Below, one piece after another: positions 36,851-44,384 of a stretch of 64,000 nucleotides of DNA. Below the pieces are notes generated by a model. It did no database searches, was not told the DNA's origin, and worked only from the letters and a program-made list of their open reading frames with translations. Source of the DNA: an uncultured Cycloclasticus sp. (GTDB lineage Bacteria; Pseudomonadota; Gammaproteobacteria; Methylococcales; Cycloclasticaceae); the NCBI GenBank assembly GCA_913057515.1, contig CAJXOJ010000007.1, positions 1 to 64,000 of the forward strand. Reading direction: 5' to 3'. The position numbers were made by a program, and so were the translations under genes. The stretch's first letter is position 1; every line of letters begins with the position of its first letter.

Positions 36851-37189
36851 ATGGCAATAATCGATTAAACCTTATTTACTCGCATCGGTGGCTTAACCAC
36901 CCTGCAAAAAGTTCATAGGTTTTTTTACAATAAAGCCTATAGTCACCCGTGGTTAAAGCTGTATTTTACCGATAAGCAACAAACAGACTTTATGGCTAAG
37001 CTGATTGGTGGCCCCAAAAAATATGCGGGGAAGACGCCAAAAATGGGTCACCAACATATTCATATCACTGATGAATTATTCGAGCTAAGACAACAATTAT
37101 TAAATGAGGCCATTCGCGAATTTGCTCTTGCTGATGATTTAAGAAATGAGTGGATAATGGCTGACACAGCACTAAAAAAAGTCAGTTGA
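36851..37189 (+). pseudogene. Truncated hemoglobin gene interrupted by TAA at codon 6
   Basis: AAGAGG followed four bases later by ATG (36851) looks like an intact start, but the sixth codon is TAA (36866-36868). The same frame continues without another stop for 106 codons and reads as a globin: LFTRIGGLTTLQKVHRFFYN, SHPWLKLYF, FMAKLIGGPKKYAGKTPKMG, the proximal-histidine region HQHIHITDELF, and a C-terminal helix. The stretch between YF and QQTDFM also looks several residues short. The downstream ATG at 36992 would yield only the heme-pocket C-terminal half, so I call the gene broken. Confidence 0.75.
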
Positions 37190-37341
37190 TGAATGTAAAA
37201 AATCGTATCCTACTCAGCCGATTCTGGATTTCGCCAAACCACGTAATTGACACAAGTAAATCATGATGACTTCACCTTTACTAGACCTACAATAGAATAT
37301 CAAGTCCACCATTGTTAAATAGCAAAAAACAACTACGCTGA

Positions 37342-37380
37342 TGGAAGAGCACCGCTAAAGCGCCACTCTTCCAGTTTTCT
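37342..37380 (+). terminator. Hairpin, possible intrinsic terminator
   Basis: TGGAAGAG (37342-37349) pairs perfectly with CTCTTCCA (37366-37373), with an inner CGC/GCG pairing in the loop, followed by GTTTTCTT. The T tract is short, so termination is probable rather than certain. It lies about 150 bases after the broken globin gene. Confidence 0.5.
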
Positions 37381-37755
37381 TTAGTGCAATGAACAGCTGA
37401 GATCAAATGATCCTCCTTATTCTCAAGTCAATTCAGCATACCAATAAATGAGCAAAAAAGTCGGCAAACACTCCTTTCAAATAAGAACCTAGATTGTTTT
37501 GTTGACCATGAATGCACCACCAATTCTTAGCTCCAGCGCATTTATTCCGGTACTAGCACCGTTATCCACAACAGTTTTTTTGTCGCACTGTGCGCTGCGC
37601 TTAAGAGCAAGCTAATGAACTTTTACCTTACTAAAGATAACTCCCACTCACTATCCAATGATTTAGTGACCTAGCTCAACTAATTCTTTTTATTATCCCT
37701 CTATAATAATCACCTCCCTTAACGAAGACAGTCATTCATCCATTGGGGAAATTAT

Positions 37756-37776
37756 GTTAAAACGAGTCGTTTTAAC
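37756..37776. promoter_or_regulatory. Perfect 21-bp palindrome, operator-like
   Basis: GTTAAAACGA and its exact complement TCGTTTTAAC flank a single G. The palindrome lies 24 bases upstream of the DUF465 start and about 50 bases downstream of a TATAAT at 37702, so it would be transcribed in the leader. Its symmetry and size suit a dimeric repressor site; alternatively it folds as an RNA hairpin. No regulator gene is adjacent. Confidence 0.5.
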
Positions 37777-37800
37777 GCCAATACTACAAGGGGTATAGAT

Positions 37801-38040
37801 ATGTTTGGAGAACTACACGATTTGCATCATGAATTTCCAGAACACAAAGATAAAATTCATGAATTAAAAATGAAAGGCGGCCATTTTAGGCGCCTCTTCG
37901 ATGAATATAATGACTTGACTCACCAAATGACGCGTATTCAGCAGAGTATTGAAACACCATCTGATAGCGTAGTAGAGAGTTTAAAGCTTAAGCGCTTACA
38001 CTTAAAAGATGAGCTTAACGCAATGCTAGTGGCTAAGTAA
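37801..38040 (+). CDS. YdcH-like DUF465 small protein
   Basis: The 79-residue helical protein matches the DUF465/YdcH family: HDLHHEFPEHKDKIHELK, FRRLFDEYNDLTHQMTRIQ and the C-terminal LKLKRLHLKDELNAML. Proteins of this family are small coiled-coil cytoplasmic proteins of unknown function. AAGGGG lies nine bases before the ATG. The palindrome at 37756-37776 is immediately upstream. Confidence 0.9.
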   Translation: MFGELHDLHHEFPEHKDKIHELKMKGGHFRRLFDEYNDLTHQMTRIQQSIETPSDSVVESLKLKRLHLKDELNAMLVAK

Positions 38041-38112
38041 ATATAATTGTAACCACTCTAGACTGCTCATTAAGCTCAGTAAGCGCACATCAATAAGCTC
38101 TAATTTTTTTAA

Positions 38113-38319
38113 ATGGAAAAGGTGAATAATACGGGTACAAAATCCTTTGTCCATAAAAGGGTTAACGAAAATAGCAATGAAGCAGAACAAATGGCTAAAG
38201 CGGCCTCTGCCAGCACGATCTCTTCTTTAGCCAATTTAACTGCGCGGCTACATTCAAGGTATACTTATTCTCAACGCAATAAAAGTCACCGCTTGTACGG
38301 TGATTTATTCGTGCGCTGA
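38113..38319 (+). CDS. Possible small hypothetical protein
   Basis: This 68-codon frame lies between the DUF465 gene and the SDR gene, ending 23 bases before the latter. It reads as a hydrophilic helical peptide (SNEAEQMAKAASASTISSLA). No Shine-Dalgarno sequence precedes its ATG and I do not recognise any relative, so it may be spurious or a decayed gene. Confidence 0.35.
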   Translation: MEKVNNTGTKSFVHKRVNENSNEAEQMAKAASASTISSLANLTARLHSRYTYSQRNKSHRLYGDLFVR

Positions 38320-38342
38320 CAACAGAATTAAAGGAGACTTAG

Positions 38343-39146
38343 ATGTATAACGATAAAGTAATTTTATTAACAGGTGCTGGCAGTGGTATTGGCGCTGCAA
38401 TCGCCAAAGAGTTATCAATGTTAGGTGCTCAGCTTATTTTAGTAGGGCGTAACCAAGAAAAGCTTGAAACCGTTAAGCAACAGCTTACTGGACAGCATGA
38501 TATTCTAGTGGCCGACATTTCATCCTCGGTAGGCCGTCAAGCCATTAAAGAACATTGTGAGCAGCATGCCGATGGCCTTGATATGCTTATTAATAACGCC
38601 GGCGTCAGTGCGTTTACACGCTTTGAAACCATGAGTGAGGAAAAAATTTCTTCAGTTATTAATATTAATTTAACTAGCACCATTTTATTAACACAGCAAT
38701 TATTACCGTTATTGCAAACAAAACCATCTGCCAAAATTGTTAATATTGGCTCAGCATTTGCCAGCTTAGCATTTGCGGGTTTTACCGTGTATAGCGCCAG
38801 CAAATACGGTGTAAAAGGGTTTACAGAAGCGCTACGTCGAGAGCTTCATGGTGGCACGGTTGATGTTTGCTATTTCGCACCACGCGGTACTAAAACGCCT
38901 TTCAACGATGCCAATGCAGAGGCCCTTAATATTGCTATTAAGGCGAATATTGACTCCGCTGAAAAAGTAGCGACCGAATTCGTCACCTTTTTACAAAGTA
39001 ACAAGGCTAGACATTTTGTTGGTTGGCAAGAACGATTATTTGGCCGTTTGAATGGTTTATTCCCAGGCTTAATTGATAAGGCACTAGCTGGGCAACATAA
39101 AGCTATTATGGCCTGTTTACCTCAATCAGGTGATAGTAAAAACTAA
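38343..39146 (+). CDS. Short-chain dehydrogenase/reductase (classical SDR)
   Basis: The 267-residue protein has the cofactor motif TGAGSGIG (10-17), NNAG (84-87), the catalytic Ser137 and the YSASK active site (Tyr150, Lys154). It is therefore an active classical SDR. The Arg at the end of strand 2 (VGRNQEK) suggests NADP(H). The substrate is unknown. A strong AGGAG lies seven bases before the ATG. It converges with the flavin monooxygenase cluster, separated by an inverted repeat. Confidence 0.88.
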   Translation: MYNDKVILLTGAGSGIGAAIAKELSMLGAQLILVGRNQEKLETVKQQLTGQHDILVADISSSVGRQAIKEHCEQHADGLDMLINNAGVSAFTRFETMSEEKISSVININLTSTILLTQQLLPLLQTKPSAKIVNIGSAFASLAFAGFTVYSASKYGVKGFTEALRRELHGGTVDVCYFAPRGTKTPFNDANAEALNIAIKANIDSAEKVATEFVTFLQSNKARHFVGWQERLFGRLNGLFPGLIDKALAGQHKAIMACLPQSGDSKN

Positions 39147-39212
39147 CATCCCCACACGCTATTTTTTGGTATGCGACGCATAAGCCGCATGTGTTAAAAA
39201 GTCGTTATTTTA

Positions 39213-39256
39213 ACCACATCATGAAGAGTAAAACCTGTTACCTTTCATGATGTGGT
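39213..39256. repeat. 13-bp inverted repeat between convergent genes
   Basis: ACCACATCATGAA (39213-39225) and its exact complement TTCATGATGTGGT (39244-39256) flank an 18-base loop. It lies between the convergent SDR and FAD-monooxygenase genes, where a terminator is expected, but there is no T tract on either side. Confidence 0.6.
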
Positions 39257-39307
39257 CAAAACTAATCTATCTAAAAGACAAATCAATCAAGCCTGAGCCT
39301 TTTGGTT

Positions 39308-40978
39308 TTATGCATTAAAGCCACAAACCTGATTAAGTAATACTTTCGGGTCTGATGGCAATTGTGTTCCACGCCACGCAATATGTTGATCAGGCCGTAC
39401 TAATACTAAGGGAACATCAAAGACTGTTGTGTTTGCTTTACCTTGTAAATTAAGAACACTTAAAGGAAACTTCATATTTTCCGCAACCTGCTCAATCATT
39501 GAAAGGTCTATGGCGTTATCTAAACAAAGCAAGGTGTATTCTGGCCCCAGTTTATCGAACAAGGAAGCACCATCATTCATCCAGACATGAGGAACCCGAC
39601 AACCTGGAGATGTTGATGGTGTATAACTACCTAAGGTGTATGTGGGCGGGGTGCTCGTATCATAAGCAATCACAGGCGACTGCTCATAAAAATAGCCAAA
39701 ATTTAGCCCAATACATGCAAATTGAGCGCTATCAGTTTCCATCATAAACTGACCCGTCTCTTCACGCGCGGCTTGCCCTCTTTCACTCTCTTCTTCAATG
39801 TAATCGGGTAGTTGTAAATTATTTTTTTTGCGGATAATCATTGCAATTGACGATACTTGACCTAAAATCGGCTGGCGTTCATTCTGAAAGGTATCGAGTA
39901 GTTTCTTATCCGCCCAGCCGTTTACTACCGCTGCAATTTTCCACGCGAGGTTTGCGGCATCGGCAATACCGGCGTTCATTCCATACCCGGCCATTGGTAA
40001 CCAGTTATGCGCGGCATCACCCAGAATAAAAACATGATCTTTTGAAAATTTATCAGCTACAAGGCGGCGACCCGACCACGGTTTTTTAGCTTCAATAGTA
40101 AACTCTACATCATCCCCAATAATAGTACGTACAGCCCCCTTCCAATCAAACGTATCTGGATCCGGCTGTGTAGAAGAAAAGGCATTAACAACCCACTTAT
40201 CTTTACCATCAAGCGCAATAACACAACCGGGCTGTTTCGGGTTCATAACCCAATACATCCAAGCAGGATTACACGTCGCTTTGCTTAAAAGGTCTGGGGC
40301 CGTAATACTGGCCATCATCGAGTGCATTAAATTATCATCCCCTTGAAGCTCTATACCTAAGGTTTTGCGCACCATGCTGCTAGCCCCATCACAACCCGCT
40401 ACATAGCTTGCTTCAAAGGTGGACGCTTCTCCGGTTACTAAATCATGCCCCGTTACATAAACCTTCTCATCCACGGGATTAACATCAGTCACTTGAAAGT
40501 TTGAAATAATCGTTAATTTATCAACGTTTTCAGAGGCATGCTTAAACAGCACCGGCTCCATAAAAGATTGATTGATACGGTGAGGTGGCTCTGGTGTCGG
40601 CCAGCCACCGTCGGCATAGCCTGCATCATTAAATCGGTTTGCCCTAGATGGGATCTTAACGCGCCCAAGCTCATAACCGAAAAGACTAGTGGTATAAGAC
40701 ACATCGTGTGGATAGTCGGCAGGCAAGCCCGTGTTCCTCACTTTTTCTGCAAAACCAAGTCGCCTAAACACCTCCATTGTTCTTGCTGAAACATGATTAC
40801 AACGTGGGTCTGGTGCTTCCATTGCCGCTCTTTTTTCAAGAACGATGGTTTCCACACCATGCGAGGCGATATCCATCGCCAGCGTTAACCCAACAGGGCC
40901 ACCGCCAACAACCAAAACGGGTACTTTGCTGATTTTTTGTTGTTTTATTGTAGTACTTCCATCTTGCAAACTCGTCAT
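39308..40978 (-). CDS. FAD-dependent aromatic monooxygenase (PHBH/phenol-hydroxylase fold)
   Basis: The 556-residue class A flavoprotein monooxygenase has the GGGPVG dinucleotide motif (25-30), the DG motif GCDGASSMVR (195-204) and the GD motif GDAAHNWLPMAGYGMNAG (320-337). After about residue 420 there is a C-terminal thioredoxin-like extension, as in phenol and hydroxyphenylpropionate hydroxylases. It would hydroxylate an aromatic or related substrate with NAD(P)H; the exact substrate is unknown. It is transcribed in the same direction as the FMN monooxygenase and XylM-like genes upstream of it, with a 175-base gap. Confidence 0.87.
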   Translation of the reverse strand: MTSLQDGSTTIKQQKISKVPVLVVGGGPVGLTLAMDIASHGVETIVLEKRAAMEAPDPRCNHVSARTMEVFRRLGFAEKVRNTGLPADYPHDVSYTTSLFGYELGRVKIPSRANRFNDAGYADGGWPTPEPPHRINQSFMEPVLFKHASENVDKLTIISNFQVTDVNPVDEKVYVTGHDLVTGEASTFEASYVAGCDGASSMVRKTLGIELQGDDNLMHSMMASITAPDLLSKATCNPAWMYWVMNPKQPGCVIALDGKDKWVVNAFSSTQPDPDTFDWKGAVRTIIGDDVEFTIEAKKPWSGRRLVADKFSKDHVFILGDAAHNWLPMAGYGMNAGIADAANLAWKIAAVVNGWADKKLLDTFQNERQPILGQVSSIAMIIRKKNNLQLPDYIEEESERGQAAREETGQFMMETDSAQFACIGLNFGYFYEQSPVIAYDTSTPPTYTLGSYTPSTSPGCRVPHVWMNDGASLFDKLGPEYTLLCLDNAIDLSMIEQVAENMKFPLSVLNLQGKANTTVFDVPLVLVRPDQHIAWRGTQLPSDPKVLLNQVCGFNA

Positions 40979-41153
40979 TAGCCAAATCCTTACTCTGTCA
41001 TTGAGGAACCAAGGAGCCAGCAGGTTTAGTTCACTTATTCACGAAACATCGATACAAGCAAAAAATCTAACTGTCAGAAATTCCTAGCCGCTTCATTGGT
41101 TTAACCACCCAATGAAGCATTTATTATTCTCCACCTATTAATCGCCTAAGCGG

Positions 41154-42482
41154 CTAGCTGGTATAACGATTTTTAGGCCGAGGCAAGCCCAGGTTTTCAC
41201 GCAATGTTTTGCCTTCATAGCTAGTCCGGTAAACTCCACGTTTTTGTAACTCAGGCACCAATTTATCTACAAAATCATCAAGTCCTTGGGGTAGGAAAGG
41301 AAACATGATATTAAACCCATCGCAGGCACCCGCTTCTAACCATTCTTCCATTTGATCAGCAATCATCGAAACAGTCCCTACCATTTCTAAACATCCAAAA
41401 GACCCACCGACATATTGAGCTAGCTCGCGGACGGTCATATTATCCTCTTTTGCCATATCGACCAGCTTTTGCCGGCCCGTTTGACCGGCATTGGTTTCAG
41501 GTATTTCGGGAAGCGGTCCATCCAGATCAAATTGACTTGCATCACAGCCCAGTAAGACAGACAAAGAACCCATGCCAGTGCTAGGGTCAACCATGCTATC
41601 TAATTGACGTTTTTTACTCTTTGCTTCTTCCAGTGTATCGCCAATGATGACAAAGCAACCGGGGAAAACCTTAAGGTGTTCTGGGTCCCTTCCATAGGCC
41701 TTTGCCCGAGTTTTTATATCATTGTAGTATTCCTTTGCAGTCGGTATGGTACTGGCTGCGGAAAAAACCATTTCAGCCACTTCAGATGCAAACTGCCGCC
41801 CCGCTTCAGACGCACCCGCCTGAACAATTAATGGCCATCCCTGAACAGGCCTGGCAACATTCAGCGCACCCTCTACAGAATAAAACTCACCCTTATGCTT
41901 TGGAGGGTGCAACTTATCAAGGTCTGCAAATATGCCACTGTCAGTGTCCTGAATAATCGCATCGTCCTCCCAGCTATCCCATAATTTTGTCACCACTTCA
42001 TAGCATTCTCTACCGCGTCTATATCGAACATCATGCTCAACAGCTTCTTCTAATCCAAAATTAAGCGCTTCAAGCGGATTGGCTGAAGTAACAACATTCC
42101 AGCCAGCACGGCCGTCGCTTATATGGTCCAAAGAGGCAAACTTACGTGCAATGTGATAAGGCTCGGTATAGGTTGTTGATGCCGTGGCAATTAGGCCGAT
42201 ATGCTCTGTGACAGCAGCAAGAGCAGGTAATAACGTGAGCGGCTCCAGTGATACAACCGTTGCGCTACGCTTTAACGCTTCATCCGGCATATTTAACAAT
42301 GAAACGTGATCAGCCATGAAAATGGCATCAAACAGTCCTTTTTCCAAGGTTTGTGCAAAACGAATGTGGTGTTTAAAGTTAAAGTTAGCATCTGAAAATG
42401 CGTTGGGGTAACGCCAACTGCAACTATGTATGCTAGCTGGGCGCATAAAAGCACCAAAGTGTAGTTGTTTTTTTGTTTTCAT
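41154..42482 (-). CDS. FMN-dependent LLM-class monooxygenase (NtaA/SnaA/DszA family)
   Basis: The 442-residue protein has the family start (LHFGAFMRPASIHSCSWRYP), the flavin-binding region (TASTTYTEPYHIARKFASLD, SDGRAGWNVVTS) and VQAGASEAGRQFA. Known members oxidise nitrilotriacetate, dibenzothiophene sulfone, dimethyl sulfide or long-chain alkanes with reduced FMN from a separate flavin reductase. No reductase gene is adjacent. It lies between the FAD monooxygenase and the XylM-like hydroxylase in the same orientation. Confidence 0.88.
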   Translation of the reverse strand: MKTKKQLHFGAFMRPASIHSCSWRYPNAFSDANFNFKHHIRFAQTLEKGLFDAIFMADHVSLLNMPDEALKRSATVVSLEPLTLLPALAAVTEHIGLIATASTTYTEPYHIARKFASLDHISDGRAGWNVVTSANPLEALNFGLEEAVEHDVRYRRGRECYEVVTKLWDSWEDDAIIQDTDSGIFADLDKLHPPKHKGEFYSVEGALNVARPVQGWPLIVQAGASEAGRQFASEVAEMVFSAASTIPTAKEYYNDIKTRAKAYGRDPEHLKVFPGCFVIIGDTLEEAKSKKRQLDSMVDPSTGMGSLSVLLGCDASQFDLDGPLPEIPETNAGQTGRQKLVDMAKEDNMTVRELAQYVGGSFGCLEMVGTVSMIADQMEEWLEAGACDGFNIMFPFLPQGLDDFVDKLVPELQKRGVYRTSYEGKTLRENLGLPRPKNRYTS

Positions 42483-42572
42483 AGATGAGCCTCTTTTTGT
42501 TTTTAAAATTCTTCTTATATTAGCTAAAGCTAAACTATTCTTTTAATAGCGTCAATGTCCTTTATCTGAAAC

Positions 42573-43676
42573 TCAAGTCTCCGGCTCTGCTAGCCAATCA
42601 GGCCAACCTGCTTTTTTATTAGCTGCTCTAGCAAGCACCTTTTCCTCAGCGGTGGCATAGTTTAGATCCCAGTCCTTAAGCTTTGGTTTTGCAATATATT
42701 TAAACCATAGCGGTGGAATAAGCCCGCTTAAGAAGCATAAGAATATACTCGGCATCTGCGGACCCGTTAGATGAGGCTTTAACTCATAATACGGAATATA
42801 CGAATCACGATGATGGTCGTTATGATTCGTTATTTCAAATGCAATAACTCTTGAAACAGGTGATAAGTGATTCCATAAATGATGACTTTGATTTGGAGAT
42901 TCTTCAACACGCACAATGCCATAGTGTTGAAAATAATTAAGCATTTCAATAAATAGTTTTGCTAAGATCAAACTACTTAAAACAATCATAAAGCCATAAG
43001 TACCTGCCACTAAGAAGCTAATAAGCAACAAAATTCCCAATTGCAATATGGCTTTAAAAATACGACCCTTGGGTGAAAAGATTGACTCACTTGCTATAGC
43101 GCACCTTGCTTTTTCCATTTGATAAAAATCCTTTAAGCTGCCCCAGGTTGCGCTAAAGGCAAAACTGTAGATCGTTTTTCCACGAGGGCAGGTATCTGAA
43201 TCATTAACGCTACCTAAATGAATATGATGAGTGTGAGCATGCGCCACATCTCGCGTTGGGTCAGCAACAAATGTACCTATTAGAGTCCCAAAAAAGCGTG
43301 AAACTGGATTTCTTCTATGCAGTAATTCATGACCAATACCCGCGGTAGGGGCAACATTAATTAAAGCCATGGACAGTATTGCACCTAGAAGGTAGCTTAT
43401 AGGAATGGACTGTGTAGCAACTTGCTCGGCCTTAACCCAGTACAAAAGCGCAGCATATAAAGCAAGCATGAAAAAAAAGTGCAAATGGAGTGGCAAGTCC
43501 GCGAGCCAAGGCGTTGAGATGCTACGCACCCGAAGGTCCTTTTCTGAAAAAATATCGATCAAGATGAGTGGGATAAACGTACTAGCACCCAACCAAACCC
43601 ATGCGCCTCCTAGATAAAAACCGATCACACCAATAAAAATAATCAGTGCACCAAGATAATAACGTAAATAGTCCAT
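42573..43676 (-). CDS. XylM/CymAa-like membrane diiron hydroxylase
   Basis: The 367-residue integral membrane protein has all histidine boxes of the alkane/xylene hydroxylase family: HELLH (116-120), HAHTHH (146-151), NYFQHYG (247-253) and NHNDHH (284-289). From memory, its N-terminus (MDYLRYYL, GFYLGG, WVWLGA) and C-terminus (QMPSIF, LIPPLWF, AKPKLKDWD, AANKKAGWP) track the xylene monooxygenase subunit XylM more closely than AlkB. The reaction would be hydroxylation of a methyl group on an aromatic or alkyl substrate. The usual electron-transfer partner (XylA or rubredoxin) is not encoded in this window. Confidence 0.88.
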   Translation of the reverse strand: MDYLRYYLGALIIFIGVIGFYLGGAWVWLGASTFIPLILIDIFSEKDLRVRSISTPWLADLPLHLHFFFMLALYAALLYWVKAEQVATQSIPISYLLGAILSMALINVAPTAGIGHELLHRRNPVSRFFGTLIGTFVADPTRDVAHAHTHHIHLGSVNDSDTCPRGKTIYSFAFSATWGSLKDFYQMEKARCAIASESIFSPKGRIFKAILQLGILLLISFLVAGTYGFMIVLSSLILAKLFIEMLNYFQHYGIVRVEESPNQSHHLWNHLSPVSRVIAFEITNHNDHHRDSYIPYYELKPHLTGPQMPSIFLCFLSGLIPPLWFKYIAKPKLKDWDLNYATAEEKVLARAANKKAGWPDWLAEPET

Positions 43677-43973
43677 CTCCTCCCCCTATGTAAAGTGATT
43701 AAACCTATCCTAAAATATCAATTTTCTTTTATTTATTAGCAATTGATGATATTTATTCTAATGTTCTTTGGCTTGGGGATCTAGCTCTTATAACTTTAAA
43801 GTTAATTAAAAAACTATCCGCCAGCAAAACTCTGGAACCCCACGAACAAAGAATTTTGATTCCATTGTTTAATTATTATTACCCTATCTAGCTGTTGTTT
43901 AGACTCTGCCCAACTTTTCACCCATTAATTCCACCCACGGCTATTGTAGCTACCGAGCCTAACAAACTAGCTC

Positions 43974-43989
43974 TGCAAGGGGTTACCCA
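43974..43989 (-). promoter_or_regulatory. Possible sigma-54 (-24/-12) promoter for the oxygenase cluster
   Basis: On the minus strand the sequence TGGGTAACCCCTTGCA has TGG and TTGCA at exactly the sigma-54 spacing (GG-N10-GC). It matches the -12 half fully but only TGG of the -24 half. It would give a leader of about 290 bases before the XylM-like gene. The TOL upper pathway containing xylM is sigma-54-dependent, which makes the match worth recording, but it may be chance. Confidence 0.35.
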
Positions 43990-44024
43990 ATTTATTTCAT
44001 GTCAAGCAAAATTAAGATTTTTTA

Positions 44025-44053
44025 TTGACATGGAATAGATCACATGAGATATT
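44025..44053 (+). promoter_or_regulatory. Sigma-70 promoter of the 78-residue gene
   Basis: A perfect TTGACA (44025-44030), a 17-base spacer and GATATT (44048-44053) precede the start codon at 44090 by about 30 bases after the predicted start of transcription. AGAGG lies eight bases before the ATG. Confidence 0.65.
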
Positions 44054-44089
44054 GTGCACCGCATCATTTAATTAATAGAGGAAATAACT

Positions 44090-44326
44090 ATGCTAAACAT
44101 AGATGAAATTGAAACTAAAACTCAAGAACTTATCAGCCAAACAGCTGAGCTTAACGAAACTGTGGTATGCGGTGCAGCCAAAGCAACCGAAGAAACAGGT
44201 ATTTTTTACAAACGAATCATTGAAGGCAAACCAACTGACCTTTATCACATAACAAATGCTTTCAAGAAAATTGTAGCAAACAATGTTGCCGCAACACAGC
44301 AGTACTTTAAGTCGTTTGAAGCTTGA
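44090..44326 (+). CDS. Small helical protein, possibly phasin-like
   Basis: The 78-residue protein is predicted almost fully helical, with the Ala/Thr-rich amphipathic segment TVVCGAAKATEETGIFYKRI and a C-terminal NNVAATQQYFKSFEA. The size and composition resemble short phasins or other granule- or droplet-surface proteins, but I cannot claim membership. It has a good promoter, a strong ribosome binding site and a perfect hairpin behind it, so it is probably a well-expressed single gene. It is divergent from the XylM-like oxygenase. Confidence 0.65.
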   Translation: MLNIDEIETKTQELISQTAELNETVVCGAAKATEETGIFYKRIIEGKPTDLYHITNAFKKIVANNVAATQQYFKSFEA

Positions 44327-44346
44327 TACTAAGCGGCTATAAAACA

Positions 44347-44384
44347 ACTGACTTGAGTCCATCTATACATGGACTCAAGTCAGT
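44347..44384. terminator. Perfect 16-bp hairpin after the 78-residue gene
   Basis: ACTGACTTGAGTCCAT (44347-44362) and its exact complement (44369-44384) flank the loop CTATAC, starting 20 bases after the stop codon. There is no real T tract, so it may serve as an mRNA 3'-end stabiliser or a factor-assisted terminator rather than a classic intrinsic terminator. Confidence 0.6.

Larger units (their letters stand above)
37190..37800. other. Intergenic stretch with hairpin, palindrome and promoter-like elements
   Basis: No supported gene lies in these 611 bases between the broken globin and the DUF465 gene. They contain a terminator-like hairpin (37342-37373), a lone DnaA-box match (TTATCCACA, 37562-37570), a perfect TATAAT at 37702-37707 without a convincing -35, and a perfect 21-base palindrome at 37756-37776. 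Short frames interrupted by stops give no recognisable protein. Confidence 0.5.
43677..44089. other. Divergent intergenic region between the XylM-like and phasin-like genes
   Basis: This 413-base AT-rich region separates the leftward oxygenase cluster from the rightward 78-residue gene. It holds a sigma-54-like element on the minus strand (43974-43989) and a sigma-70-like promoter on the plus strand (44025-44053). Half-sites ATATCAAT and ATTGATGATAT near 43713-43753 form an imperfect inverted repeat. I see no further gene. Confidence 0.5.

Noticed and set aside
36992-37189. 65-residue ORF as a stand-alone gene
   Set aside because: It is the C-terminal half of the interrupted truncated-hemoglobin frame that begins at 36851. 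The ATG is an internal methionine without its own ribosome binding site.
38537-38803. 88-codon minus-strand ORF within the SDR gene
   Set aside because: The plus-strand SDR has intact cofactor and catalytic motifs and a strong ribosome binding site; the reverse frame has neither.
39213-39256. Intrinsic terminator between the SDR and the FAD monooxygenase
   Set aside because: The 13-bp stem is perfect, but the loop is 18 bases and there is no T tract in either direction, so I list it only as an inverted repeat.
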